Shown in pieces: positions 1-7,748 of a stretch of 20,294 nt of DNA. Origin of the DNA: JAADHY01 sp964428935 (GTDB lineage: Bacteria > Planctomycetota > Planctomycetia > Planctomycetales > Planctomycetaceae); NCBI GenBank assembly GCA_964428935.1, contig CAYSAG010000065.1:1-20294 (forward strand), given 5' to 3'. Every line of letters begins with the position of its first letter. Position 1 is the first letter of the stretch. The notes under the pieces were generated by a model that was not told where the DNA came from, did not search any database, and saw nothing but the letters and a program-made list of their open reading frames with translations. Made by a program: the position numbers and the translations under genes.

Positions 1-231
1 TCCCGCGAGCGGGAGAGGGGACTTTTCCTTGGCCGCTGCCGAGACAGTTCCCCACGGTCGACTGAGTCCCAACTTTTCGGCGTGACACAGCACCAGACTC
101 TTTGCGCATCAAGATGCGCGCAACGTGCACCCATGATTTGGACGCCGTAACATGTCACGTTCTCTTCGGTTGTCGAGCAAGCAGGATGCTTGATCCACGT
201 TAGGCCTTTCCGTTCGCCCGACCCGACCCGC
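1..231. other. Intergenic start of window, no gene seen
   Basis: I see no convincing reading frame here. The stretch lies downstream of the symporter stop codon, which is read on the minus strand, and contains three short perfect inverted repeats: TCCCGC/GCGGGA at 1-14, GCGCAT/ATGCGC at 104-119 and CAAGC/GCTTG at 178-192. None is followed by a T-run on either strand, so they are at best weak transcription-end or mRNA-stability hairpins. Confidence 0.5.
178..192 (-). terminator. Small hairpin 3' of the symporter gene
   Basis: A 5-bp perfect stem (CAAGC/GCTTG) with a 5-nt loop lies about 40 nt past the symporter stop codon on the transcribed (minus) strand, with a second 6-bp hairpin at 104-119. 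No U-tract follows either one. A terminator role rests on position only. Confidence 0.2.
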
Positions 232-1995
232 TCAGCCTCGGAAGTACAAGTACGCGGCCACAATGGCCACCACCACGACGACCGAAGCCGTAACGTCGGC
301 CCAGTTCCAACTGCGTCGAGACGCCAGGCGTTCTTCTTCGGAAACCGTGGCGAACGTGAGCCCTCGAATCTTGTCTTCCGGAGGCGGCTCGGTGGCGTAG
401 CTCACGGCAAGCAGCACCACCACGCAAACCACGAAAATCAACAGGCTGTAGTACTGGAAGTAAATGTTGTTGACGATCCAGAGCAGTGACCCTTCCGGGT
501 AGCCGTTCTCGAATCCCGCCAGCTTCAAGCTGACGGGCGTGTCGACAGCCAGCCGAAACACCCCCAAGACGAAACCGACGATCAGCGCCGCCAGACACCC
601 TTTGCTGTTCACTCGCTTGCAGGTCACGCCCAAGAAAAAGACGACGAAGATGGGCGGTGCCAGGTAGCCTTGGACGCCCTGCAGGTAGTCGTACAGTCCG
701 CGAGCTCCTCGAATCACCGGCACCCACGCCAGCCCGATCAGCACCATGGCCGTCGTGGCCACTCGGCCCATCCAAACCAGCTGGTGCTGCGACGCTTGCG
801 GTTTGAATTTCTGGTACAGGTCCATTGTGAACAGGGTCGACGAGGCATTGAACACGCCGGCCAGCGAACTCATCAAAGCCGACAGCAGTCCCGCAACGAC
901 CACGCCGCGGACTCCCGGTGGCAACACGTAACGCACCATGAGCGGAAAGGCGGCCTGGCACTGTTCGGCAATCGGCTGTCCGTTGGCGTCGATCAACGAA
1001 GTCAGCTCGGACACGCGGCCTGTCTTGGCCAGGGCGTAGCAGATCATTCCCGGAATGATGAAGATGAACACGGGCAGCAGCTTCAGAAAGGCGGCGAAAA
1101 TGCTGCCCCGCCGAGCTTCCCGCTCATTCGGAGCCCCCAAAGCCCGTTGCACGATGTACTGGTCGGTGCACCAGTACCACAGACCAATGATTGGGGCACA
1201 GAACAACATTCCCAGCCAAGGGTAGTTCTGGTTGAAGTACCACGCGATTCGACCCGGTTCCTTGACCGGAGCCCACGTTCCTTCCAGACCGGCCGGCACC
1301 AGCGGCTTCCACAAGTTGAACATGTCCGAACCGCAAACAGCTCGCAGCTCGCTCCAACCGCCCAACGCCAACAACCCGAAAACCGTCACCAGGACGGACC
1401 CGACGATCAACACCAGCGTCTGCAACGCTTCGGTGTACGCCACGGCCCGCAAGCCTCCCAGCACCGTGTACAGTCCGGTCAGCAGAATGACGGCCACCGA
1501 CCCAATCCAAAAGCTGTCCCAGTCGAAGCCACCAATTTGCACGTGCAGTTCCGGCAGCAGCGTGGCGAAGACGACTCCACCTGCAAAAATCCCGACCGCA
1601 ATCTTCGTCAGGACGTAAGCGACCAGGGAAATGATGGACAGGACCCACCGAGCCGTTGCCGAGAAGCGTCTCTCCAGGAACTCGGGCATCGTGAAAACAC
1701 GCGACCGCATGTAGAAGGGCACCATGACCCAAGCCAGCACGAGCAAACACCACGCGTGCAGCTCGTAGTGAGCCATGGCCACACCGTCCGTGCAGCCCGA
1801 GCCAGCCAGTCCAACCAGGTGCTCCGAACCAATGTTCGACGAAAAAATCGAAGCCCCAATGATGAACCAGCCTAGGTTTCGACCAGCCAAGAAGTAATCG
1901 TCGGCGGTGTCCTTGCCTTTCAGAATGACCCACCACGCAACGCCCAGAAGCAGCGCGAAGTACGCCCCGACCACAAACCAGTCTGCCCAAGCCAT
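232..1995 (-). CDS. Sodium/solute symporter, SGLT-like (SSS family)
   Basis: Predicted Na+-coupled inner-membrane importer, probably for a sugar or similar small solute. The 587-residue protein is almost wholly hydrophobic, with well over ten membrane segments, a normal length for the family. Residues 47-65 (GASIFSSNIGSEHLVGLAG) match the SGLT first-helix motif. GGLRAVAYTEALQ (180-192) is the SSS signature region, GLWYWCTDQYIVQRALGA (271-288) is the characteristic SGLT segment, and NASSTLFTMDLY (383-394) carries the Ser/Thr residues expected at the Na2 site. I chose ATG 1995 because GGGGAG (2003-2008) sits 7 nt upstream. An in-frame GTG at 2022 would add nine residues. A good promoter lies at 2091-2119, so the gene can be expressed alone. 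Substrate cannot be read from sequence. The family call is secure; sugar is an inference from SGLT likeness. Confidence 0.93.
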   Translation of the reverse strand: MAWADWFVVGAYFALLLGVAWWVILKGKDTADDYFLAGRNLGWFIIGASIFSSNIGSEHLVGLAGSGCTDGVAMAHYELHAWCLLVLAWVMVPFYMRSRVFTMPEFLERRFSATARWVLSIISLVAYVLTKIAVGIFAGGVVFATLLPELHVQIGGFDWDSFWIGSVAVILLTGLYTVLGGLRAVAYTEALQTLVLIVGSVLVTVFGLLALGGWSELRAVCGSDMFNLWKPLVPAGLEGTWAPVKEPGRIAWYFNQNYPWLGMLFCAPIIGLWYWCTDQYIVQRALGAPNEREARRGSIFAAFLKLLPVFIFIIPGMICYALAKTGRVSELTSLIDANGQPIAEQCQAAFPLMVRYVLPPGVRGVVVAGLLSALMSSLAGVFNASSTLFTMDLYQKFKPQASQHQLVWMGRVATTAMVLIGLAWVPVIRGARGLYDYLQGVQGYLAPPIFVVFFLGVTCKRVNSKGCLAALIVGFVLGVFRLAVDTPVSLKLAGFENGYPEGSLLWIVNNIYFQYYSLLIFVVCVVVLLAVSYATEPPPEDKIRGLTFATVSEEERLASRRSWNWADVTASVVVVVAIVAAYLYFRG

Positions 1996-2002
1996 GAAGC
2001 CG

Positions 2003-2008
2003 CTCCCC
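2003..2008 (-). promoter_or_regulatory. Ribosome binding site deciding the symporter start
   Basis: GGGGAG on the minus strand, 7 nt before ATG 1995. No comparable purine run precedes the in-frame GTG at 2022, so the shorter start is preferred. Confidence 0.6.
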
Positions 2009-2090
2009 AAGTGCTCGAACACCGTTTCAATACTCGTCGCCGCTCGGCTTTCGGTGACCGACGACGCAAGGACTTCTGGCAGGAGCGGCC

Positions 2091-2119
2091 ATTATGCCAA
2101 GCGACCGACGCCGGGACAA
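2091..2119 (-). promoter_or_regulatory. Sigma70-type promoter for the symporter
   Basis: On the minus strand, TTGTCC (2119-2114) and CATAAT (2096-2091) are separated by 17 nt. They match the -35 and -10 consensus at 4/6 and 5/6 positions. The element lies in the 117-nt gap between the prenyltransferase-repeat gene stop and the symporter start, giving a leader of roughly 90 nt to ATG 1995. Position and spacing are what make it credible in such GC-rich DNA. Confidence 0.5.
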
Positions 2120-2139
2120 CAACGCAACCGAGCCGCGTT

Positions 2140-3198
2140 TCACTCCCCCGACAGCTCCGACCCAGGCTCGAACTGAGCGGCCAGAGCCAGACAACCGAGC
2201 CCGTAGAACGTGTACTCCACGTCGGCCTGCTCGTCCCACAACCCGGCTCGAAAGCCACCCCCCGGCAGCTCCAACTGACTTTGCACGAACCGGCGGACCC
2301 GCTGCCCGTCGACCAGCTGCCGCAACCCCAGCTCCCAACAAGCCGTCAACGCCGTGAAAGTAGACAACAGGTCGACGACGGGAATTCGCCGGTTCGCCCG
2401 GAAGCCGCCTTCGGACAACCACACTTGCGACAAGAAGTCCGCCGCCCCGTCCCGAACCTCGTCCGACACGCTCCCCAAACAGCTCAACGCGACCAGCGCG
2501 GCCGCCGTCGGATTCGTTCCGCCTTGCCGAGCGGCTCCGACCTCGGCGAAGCTTCCGTCCGGACGCCGACGCGACGAAAGAAACCCCACCAGCCGTTCCG
2601 GCTCTGGCACCGCCAACCCCAGCAGCTCGTACGTGACGCAGACCAGAAACGACTGGTACGTGCTCCCCGTCCGAGCCGACTCCCTCTTGGCGTACCCGCC
2701 GTCGGCCGTACGCAGCCGCTCCAGTCGCTCGGCCACTTCCAGCGGCGACGGCCAGGTCGGCGCGACCAAGTTGCTGGCTGGAGTCGCCGTCTCGGTCGCC
2801 TCCGTTGCGTCCGCACGAGCCGACGCACGGCCGTTTTCACCTTCGTCCTTTCCGGCCTCGGCCTGCAGCGTGCGCAAAGTCAACAGACTGCTGAGCCAGT
2901 TCAGCAATTCGACGCCGTCCAAGCTTCGCCACTCGAATCGCTGCAGGAACCGACCGGCCGAAGCCAGCGACCCGACGGGCGGGTCGCCTAACGCCGCCAA
3001 CGCTCGAAGCCCGAAGGTCGTGTAGTACAGGTCGCTGTCTCCCAGCCGGCCGGCAAAGCCGCCGTTCGAGCGCTGTTGCTGCAGGACAAAACGGCGGTGC
3101 CTGGACCGTCGCTCGTCCGACAGTTCTCGGACTCCGCTGCGCACGGCGTCGGCCAGTCGAAGCAGAAACGGAGGCCGCTTGTGTTGACTAAAGTTCAC
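2140..3198 (-). CDS. Prenyltransferase/squalene-oxidase-repeat protein, probable non-enzyme
   Basis: A 352-residue alpha/alpha-barrel protein built from repeats like those of protein prenyltransferase beta subunits. At least five repeat cores are visible: NGGFAGR (45-51), DGGYAKR (166-172), DGSFAEVG (214-221), EGGFRANR (263-270) and GGGFRAGL (313-320), each followed by a hydrophobic helix. Length and repeat order resemble the Rab geranylgeranyltransferase beta subunit. Two of the three zinc ligands of that family appear lost: the D-x-C motif reads D276-L-L278 and the D-x-x-H motif reads D326-V-E-Y329. A true prenyl-transfer activity is therefore doubtful. A polar low-complexity insert spans about 116-144. 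The start is GTG 3198, with GAGGA about 10 nt upstream. No signal peptide is visible. Its real role is unknown. Confidence 0.8.
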   Translation of the reverse strand: MNFSQHKRPPFLLRLADAVRSGVRELSDERRSRHRRFVLQQQRSNGGFAGRLGDSDLYYTTFGLRALAALGDPPVGSLASAGRFLQRFEWRSLDGVELLNWLSSLLTLRTLQAEAGKDEGENGRASARADATEATETATPASNLVAPTWPSPLEVAERLERLRTADGGYAKRESARTGSTYQSFLVCVTYELLGLAVPEPERLVGFLSSRRRPDGSFAEVGAARQGGTNPTAAALVALSCLGSVSDEVRDGAADFLSQVWLSEGGFRANRRIPVVDLLSTFTALTACWELGLRQLVDGQRVRRFVQSQLELPGGGFRAGLWDEQADVEYTFYGLGCLALAAQFEPGSELSGE

Positions 3199-3399
3199 GT
3201 CGGGTTTCCTCGTGCCGCCGGCGGCCGGCTTCGGCGGTCAAGCTCCACCGTCCCGAACGGCTCGGCTTCGCTCCAACAGCAACGCCGAATCGGTTCTCGC
3301 CTCGACCGAAAGGTCCGCACCGCCGTCCGTCGTAGCAAGCGCTCGTGAAGCCGTCCGACCCTCGTCCGCTCGGCTCGCAGACCGTCCGCTACCGGCCCG

Positions 3400-4740
3400 C
3401 TACCGAAGCAGCAGCTTGGCCACACTGAAGTAGACCACCACGCCAATCAGGTCCGACAAGGAAGCAATCATGGGGTTGGACATGAAAGCCGGGTCCATGC
3501 CCAACCGGTTCATGAAAATGGGCAGCATCGACCCGTTGACGGCTCCCAGCACAACCACGCAGAAAATGCTGAGCCCGACCACCAGTGCGGCGGGAGCGCT
3601 GACAAGCCAGTAGCCGACCACAAGAGCCAACAGCATCAAAGTCAGACCCAGCAGGGCTCCGACCCGAGCTTCGCGCCAGGCCACCCGAGGCGCGTCTTCG
3701 GACTTCACTCGTCCCAAGGCAATGCTTCGAATGACCAACGCGGCCGACTGCGAGCCCGTGTTTCCGCCGGTGGCCAACACCATGGGAAGGAAAATAATCA
3801 TCCATTCGTAGCTGGCCGAAACCGTCTCGTAGGCTCGCAGCACGGCGGCCGTAATGGCGGCGTTGCCCAGCAGGACGACCAGCCAAATGCCGCGTTTCCG
3901 CGCAATGACCGGCAGTTCCGTCTCGAGGTAGCTGTCTTCCAGGGGTTCGACGCCGCCGGCTCGGTGAGCGTCCTCGGTGGCCTCTTCCTGCAACACGTCC
4001 AGCACGTCGTCATGCGTGACGATGCCCACCAGCCGGTTTTGGCTGTCGACGACGGGAATGGCCAGAAAGTCGTAGCGAGCCAACTGCTGAGCGACGTACT
4101 CCTGGTCGTCGTCCGCACGCACCGAAATGACGTCGCGGTGCATGATTTCGGACAGTTGGCGTTGCGGTCGAGCCAGAATGAGTTCGCGCAGCGTGACCAG
4201 TCCGCGCAGGTGTCGGTCTTCGTCCAGGATGTAGACGTAGTAAATGGTTTCCGAGTCGGGCGCCTGTTGGCGCAGACGTTCCAACGCCTCCGCCACCGTA
4301 ATGTTCTCCGGAAGCCACGCGTACTCGGTCGTCATGATCGAGCCGGCGCTGTCTTCCGGGAACGAAAGCAGTTTGCGAATGTCCGCCCGCTCGGCTCGAG
4401 CAATCAGCGGCATGAGTTCCTCGACCAGCTCCGGGTCCAACCGCTCCAGCAAGTCGACCCGGTCGTCCGGAGCCATGGCTTCGATCACCTCGGACAAATG
4501 CTGCCGGTCGACTGCTCGCACCAGCTCTTCTTGAGTCGGCAGGCTGAAGAAGCCGAAAATTTCCGCTTGCCGTTCGTAGTCGCAGTGCGAGAGGACTTTC
4601 CAGACTTGCTCCGGCGAGAGGCCCTCCAGCACTTCGGCGACGACCGCTGGGTGCAGCGCCTCGCAGAACTCCTTCAGGCCGCGAGTGTCCTTTTCGTCCA
4701 GCATTTCCCGGACGTTCGGCAACAGCAGCGGCTTGTGCAT
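3400..4740 (-). CDS. mgtE: MgtE-family magnesium channel/transporter
   Basis: Imports Mg2+ across the inner membrane and is gated by cytoplasmic Mg2+ sensing in characterised members. The 446 residues have the full family layout: a helical N domain (about 1-130), a pair of CBS domains (about 135-255) and a C-terminal membrane domain of about five helices (about 284-443). GGNTGSQSAAL (325-335) and the DP-x(4)-NP-x(7)-D block (D416 to D430) match the pore region; D430 aligns with the pore aspartate of MgtE by my reading. The start at ATG 4740 is supported by GGGAGG 6 nt upstream. The gene follows the rplM-rpsI unit on the same strand but is separated from it by a strong terminator, so it should have its own promoter, which I could not identify. 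No magnesium riboswitch was recognised in its short leader. Confidence 0.95.
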   Translation of the reverse strand: MHKPLLLPNVREMLDEKDTRGLKEFCEALHPAVVAEVLEGLSPEQVWKVLSHCDYERQAEIFGFFSLPTQEELVRAVDRQHLSEVIEAMAPDDRVDLLERLDPELVEELMPLIARAERADIRKLLSFPEDSAGSIMTTEYAWLPENITVAEALERLRQQAPDSETIYYVYILDEDRHLRGLVTLRELILARPQRQLSEIMHRDVISVRADDDQEYVAQQLARYDFLAIPVVDSQNRLVGIVTHDDVLDVLQEEATEDAHRAGGVEPLEDSYLETELPVIARKRGIWLVVLLGNAAITAAVLRAYETVSASYEWMIIFLPMVLATGGNTGSQSAALVIRSIALGRVKSEDAPRVAWREARVGALLGLTLMLLALVVGYWLVSAPAALVVGLSIFCVVVLGAVNGSMLPIFMNRLGMDPAFMSNPMIASLSDLIGVVVYFSVAKLLLR

Positions 4741-4811
4741 GGCTGTCCTCCCGCATCGATTTTCGTTTCGCCCCCGAGCCGGCGTGCAGTCCGCCGCCCG
4801 TCCGCTTGACG

Positions 4812-4848
4812 AAAAAAAGCCCCAACCGGTCGCTCACCCGGTAGGGGC
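4812..4848 (-). terminator. Rho-independent terminator of the rplM-rpsI operon
   Basis: On the minus strand an 11-bp GC-rich stem with a single T/T mismatch (GCCCCTACCGG / CCGGTTGGGGC) and an 8-nt loop is followed directly by seven T residues. It lies about 130 nt after the rpsI stop and before mgtE, which insulates mgtE from the ribosomal operon. This is the clearest terminator in the window. Confidence 0.9.
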
Positions 4849-4976
4849 AATCTTGCTCTTTTGAAAGGCCCGCAGCGACACGAGGAAGTGTGTCGACACG
4901 AAACCGCGCCAGCCGCGTTGCTTCTTGCCGTCGCCAAAGCTCTTGCTGGCTCAAACCACGCGGCCGACAGAGTGCC
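4849..4976. other. rpsI 3' untranslated stretch
   Basis: 128 bases between the rpsI stop and its terminator. It contains the 10-bp perfect palindrome GTGTCGACAC at 4890-4899. I see no gene; open frames crossing it run into the terminator and then overlap mgtE out of frame. Confidence 0.4.
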
Positions 4977-5966
4977 TCAACGCTTCGAGAACTGCGGCCG
5001 TTTCCTCGCCTTCTTCAAACCGTACTTCTTGCGTTCCACCATTCGGTCGTCGCGGGTCAGGTAGCCACCGTCCGACAAGACCTGGTGCAGCGTGGGTTGC
5101 TTCGCCTCCAGAGCGCGAGCAATGCCCAGCGCGATGGCCCCCGCCTGGCCGCTGATGCCACCGCCCGAAACTCGAACGATGACGTCGACCTTGCCGTAGA
5201 AACCCGTTGCCTTCAACGGAGCCTCGACTTGCTGTCGGTGAACCTCCAGCTTGAAGTAGTCCTCCAGACGCCGGCCGTTGATGAACAGCAACCCTTTGCC
5301 GTCGCGGACGCGGACCCGGGCGACCGAGGTTTTCCGGCGTCCCGTGCCCCACGCGACGCCGAACTTGTCGACCTTGCCCCGAATGGTTCCCGCGGGAATC
5401 GGTTCGAGTTCCTCGCCCGGCTCGCGGGGTGCTCCCGCCCCCAGCGTCAGCTCCGGCACACCAGCCTCGGGCTGCTGGTCTGTCTCGGTTGTCGCTTCGG
5501 GCTGCGCGGGAGCCTCACCGGATGCCGGCTCGGCCTGCTCCGCTGCCGTCGCGTCCGTTGCCAGCTGGTCGCTCGTCTCGGCCTGCGGCGCCTCCGACGG
5601 CTCGGTTTGCTCACCACCCGCCACTTCCGCCGTCGGCTGCCGCGGCTCGCTCACCGAAGCCTGCTCGGGCTGTTCCGCCGGCTGGCCTTCCGGCTGCTCG
5701 GCCGACGCCTGAGCCGCCTCGCCCTGCCCAACTCCTTCTGCCGACGGAGCCTGCTCCGCCGACTCGCCAGACGGCCCCTCGGCGGCCGGGCTGACCGCTT
5801 CACCGCCGGTCGACTCTGCCGCCGGCTCCTGCGTCTGCTCCTGCGACTCGGCCGTACCCGCCGCTTCCGCAGACGCCTGGGGGACTCCCTCCGGCTGCCC
5901 TGCCGGCTCCTGGGGCTGATTCTCCGCCGACTCCGGTGAGATGTCTTCAGGTTTGTCCGTCGTCAT
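4977..5966 (-). CDS. rpsI: 30S ribosomal protein S9 with a long acidic N-terminal extension
   Basis: The last ~132 residues (198-329) are a complete S9: WGTGRRKTSVARV near the start of the core, a conserved glycine-rich SGGGISGQAGA segment, and the basic C-terminal tail KKYGLKKARKRPQFSKR that in known ribosomes reaches the P-site tRNA. The first ~197 residues are an unusual extension dominated by Glu, Gln, Pro, Ala, Ser and Gly, with no hydrophobic core, hence probably disordered and strongly acidic. Typical bacterial S9 is about 130 residues. I keep the long form because the frame is open throughout, ATG 5966 is the only Met before the core, and it leaves a normal 112-nt gap to rplM. A GTG start near 5460 would instead leave about 600 nt unused. 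The Shine-Dalgarno is weak (GAAAAG right before ATG). The gene is co-transcribed with rplM, the usual bacterial order. Confidence 0.93.
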   Translation of the reverse strand: MTTDKPEDISPESAENQPQEPAGQPEGVPQASAEAAGTAESQEQTQEPAAESTGGEAVSPAAEGPSGESAEQAPSAEGVGQGEAAQASAEQPEGQPAEQPEQASVSEPRQPTAEVAGGEQTEPSEAPQAETSDQLATDATAAEQAEPASGEAPAQPEATTETDQQPEAGVPELTLGAGAPREPGEELEPIPAGTIRGKVDKFGVAWGTGRRKTSVARVRVRDGKGLLFINGRRLEDYFKLEVHRQQVEAPLKATGFYGKVDVIVRVSGGGISGQAGAIALGIARALEAKQPTLHQVLSDGGYLTRDDRMVERKKYGLKKARKRPQFSKR

Positions 5967-6078
5967 CTTTTCGGCTCGACTTTCAACCTTGTTGGCAAGT
6001 GTCGGTCCAACGTTGCGGCTTCTCGTGTCGACAGCCCGAACCGCCGCAGCTCGGGCAACACCTGAAGCCGCTCGGCTT

Positions 6079-6573
6079 CTACGGCAACAAATGCTTCGGC
6101 AGCGGCTCGGGCTGCTGGGCCTCGTGCGGGTGTTCCGGCCCGCAGTACAACTTCAGCTTCTTCAGCATCTTGCGGCCCAACTTGTTCTTGGGCAGCATTC
6201 GCCGAACCGCCTCGCGAAGAATTTTCTCCGGCTTCCGCTCGATCAACTGAGCGGCCGTCTCGATTTTCCGCCCGCTCGGGTAACCCGTGTAATGCTCGTA
6301 AGTCTTCTTGAACATTTTGTCTGTAAAGTACGGGTGCGTCGGGTGGGCGAGCGGTCGGCCGCTGAACCGCACCTTGTCGGCGTTGATGACAATGACGTAG
6401 TCGCCGCAGTCGACGTGCGGCGTGTACGTCGGCTTGTGCTTGCCCATCAACACCATGGCCAGCTTGGCCGCCAAGCGACCGACAATCTGGCCGTCGGCGT
6501 CCACCACGTACCAACGCGGCGACACCTCTTCCTTCTTCAACATGAACGACTTGGGAGTCTTGACAGTCCTCAT
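6079..6573 (-). CDS. rplM: 50S ribosomal protein L13
   Basis: A 164-residue L13, an early-assembly protein of the large subunit that binds 23S rRNA. Clear family blocks are WYVVDADGQIVGRLA (25-39), HKPTYTPHVDCGDYVIVINA, the KKTYEHYTGYPSG stretch and the C-terminal LYCGPEHPHEAQQPEPL. It is about 20 residues longer than the usual ~142-residue form, split between a short N-terminal lead and a short tail. The frame stays open far upstream to 7215, but the family alignment begins at MRTVKTPKSF, so ATG 6573 is the start, with GAGAGA about 8 nt upstream. It is the first gene of the rplM-rpsI operon. Confidence 0.96.
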   Translation of the reverse strand: MRTVKTPKSFMLKKEEVSPRWYVVDADGQIVGRLAAKLAMVLMGKHKPTYTPHVDCGDYVIVINADKVRFSGRPLAHPTHPYFTDKMFKKTYEHYTGYPSGRKIETAAQLIERKPEKILREAVRRMLPKNKLGRKMLKKLKLYCGPEHPHEAQQPEPLPKHLLP

Positions 6574-6808
6574 GGGAGATTCTCTCGCAAACGGTTCCGA
6601 GCGGGCGCCGGTTCCACCCAAGGAACGGTCGGTCGGACCGAGCAAGAACCCACACTCGGCCGCCCGTCCGCCGACCCGGCCGGATGGCTCAGGGTCGTTG
6701 TCGAGCGACCGCAGTTCGCTTCCCGAACATCCGAACCGACGCCGCCATTCGCCTGCTGGCAACGCCGAAGAGCCCGTGCCCCCGCGAGCAACTCGCTGGA
6801 AGCACAAC

Positions 6809-6837
6809 AGGTTAGCGACTTCGCTGGGGCCGTTCAA
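6809..6837 (-). promoter_or_regulatory. Weak candidate promoter of rplM-rpsI
   Basis: TTGAAC and TAACCT on the minus strand with 17-nt spacing. Consensus matches are only 4/6 and 3/6, so this is offered as the best candidate seen and not as a firm call. Confidence 0.2.
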
Positions 6838-7087
6838 TGCACAGCTTGCCGAAACCGCAGCGAATCGCAGACGGCGGGCTGCCGGATTGGCTGACCTGCG
6901 GTCGCCCGGGCTGCGTTTTCTCGTGGCGACACCTTCTGTTCGACTGTTCGACCGCCGGAGCTGCGGCTGGACCGGACGGACGCCAGGGCCTTGCGAAGAC
7001 GGACGGTTCCTCGCACGGAGGACGTCGTGGGAGCAGTCAGGGCGGCCCCGTTTGCTGAGCCCGAGCTGAGGTCGCGGCCGTGGACAT

Positions 7088-7155
7088 GAATTGCTGACCG
7101 CACGCAATTCTGCGAAAAAACTTCTTATTGGCAATTCGTCCTTCTTCGCAATTAC
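7088..7155. repeat. GCAATTC repeat cluster, possible operator
   Basis: GAATTGC (7088-7094) and GCAATTC (7104-7110) form a perfect 7-bp inverted repeat with a 9-nt spacer. Direct copies follow at 7131-7137 (GCAATTC) and 7148-7153 (GCAATT). An A7-like run (7114-7120) lies between them. The cluster sits 40-105 nt ahead of the start of the 184-residue protein and in the shared upstream region of rplM, a plausible place for a regulator site. Confidence 0.4.
7128..7155 (+). promoter_or_regulatory. Candidate promoter for the 184-aa membrane protein
   Basis: TTGGCA (7128-7133, 5/6 to the -35 consensus) is followed after 16 nt by AATTAC (7150-7155, 3/6 to the -10). It overlaps the last two GCAATT copies, so a factor bound there could affect it. 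Confidence 0.25.
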
Positions 7156-7193
7156 CGAGCAGATTGCGACCTCTTCTCCGCAAGGATCGTGCG

Positions 7194-7748
7194 ATGTCGA
7201 AGAGAGCAAGAGCACTGTGCTGGGTCGCCGGCTGCTTGCTTGCCTTGCTCGCTCTGTACGCCTTTCGGCTACGCCTGCGTTGGTCCGTCGTGAGGGACGG
7301 ATCGGCAGCGACGTCCATCCGGTGCGCGACCGGCGGGGCCGTCGTCGCTTACGTCGCGGTCAGTCGCAAGCTCAGCGCAGAGAGCGCCGACCAGCGTGGT
7401 GCGACGATTGGCGACGTGTACTCGTGGACGAAAGAAAGAGTTGAAGGGTGCTTGGGCGAGATCACGAAGGAGAGCGGGCTGTCTCTGGAGGAGACCCACC
7501 GAGACGGAAGCGGGGCACCCGAGTCCGGATGTACGTGGCGGTTTTCCAGCAAAGAGCGAGCTGCGTGGCTGATCGTTTCGGTAACGGGAGACAGTCGGAG
7601 TTGCTTGGTTTCGGTAGTTGGCGTTTCGGCCACGACGATCGGCCCGACGGTGGTGTATTTGGTGCCCGTTTGGCGTGAAAGGGATGGCACCCTTTGTGTC
7701 GGTCCTTGGTACGTCGTTCCACGTAGCGGATTGACACACAGGCTGTGA
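7194..7748 (+). CDS. Small membrane-anchored protein of unknown function
   Basis: I do not recognise a family. The 184-residue product begins with a short basic stretch (MSKRAR) and one hydrophobic helix at about 8-25, fitting an N-terminal anchor or uncleaved signal, with the rest outside the cytoplasm. The remainder is soluble-looking, with alternating beta-like hydrophobic segments (for example WLIVSVTGDSRSCLVSVVGVS) and a few cysteines. ATG 7194 is preferred because AAGGA lies about 8 nt upstream; in-frame alternatives up to 7128 lack a ribosome site and would add basic residues ahead of the hydrophobic helix. It is divergent from rplM and followed by a gene-free stretch, so it is probably monocistronic. 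Confidence 0.6.
   Translation: MSKRARALCWVAGCLLALLALYAFRLRLRWSVVRDGSAATSIRCATGGAVVAYVAVSRKLSAESADQRGATIGDVYSWTKERVEGCLGEITKESGLSLEETHRDGSGAPESGCTWRFSSKERAAWLIVSVTGDSRSCLVSVVGVSATTIGPTVVYLVPVWRERDGTLCVGPWYVVPRSGLTHRL

Larger units (their letters stand above)
6574..7193. other. Divergent intergenic region between rplM and the 184-aa protein gene
   Basis: 620 bases with no supported gene; long open frames on both strands here have no recognisable protein character. The rplM-rpsI promoter must lie here. My best candidate is weak: TTGAAC (6837-6832) and TAACCT (6814-6809) on the minus strand, 17 nt apart. The right end, 7088-7155, is conspicuously less GC-rich and holds a cluster of GCAATTC words. 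No tRNA or other RNA gene was recognised. Confidence 0.5.

Noticed and set aside
670..1875. A 401-codon plus-strand open frame opposite the symporter
   Set aside because: Antisense shadow rich in Gln, His and Arg; the opposite strand encodes a complete symporter.
3964..4809. A 281-codon plus-strand open frame opposite mgtE
   Set aside because: It is the antisense of a well-conserved mgtE and has no independent protein character.
4741..4811. Magnesium riboswitch in the mgtE leader
   Set aside because: The space between the preceding terminator and the mgtE start is only about 70 nt, too short for an M-box or ykoK-type element, and no conserved pairing was seen.
6574..7215. N-terminal extension of L13 to 378 residues
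   Set aside because: The extra sequence shows no L13 or other family similarity, and a normal L13 start with a purine-rich site exists at 6573.
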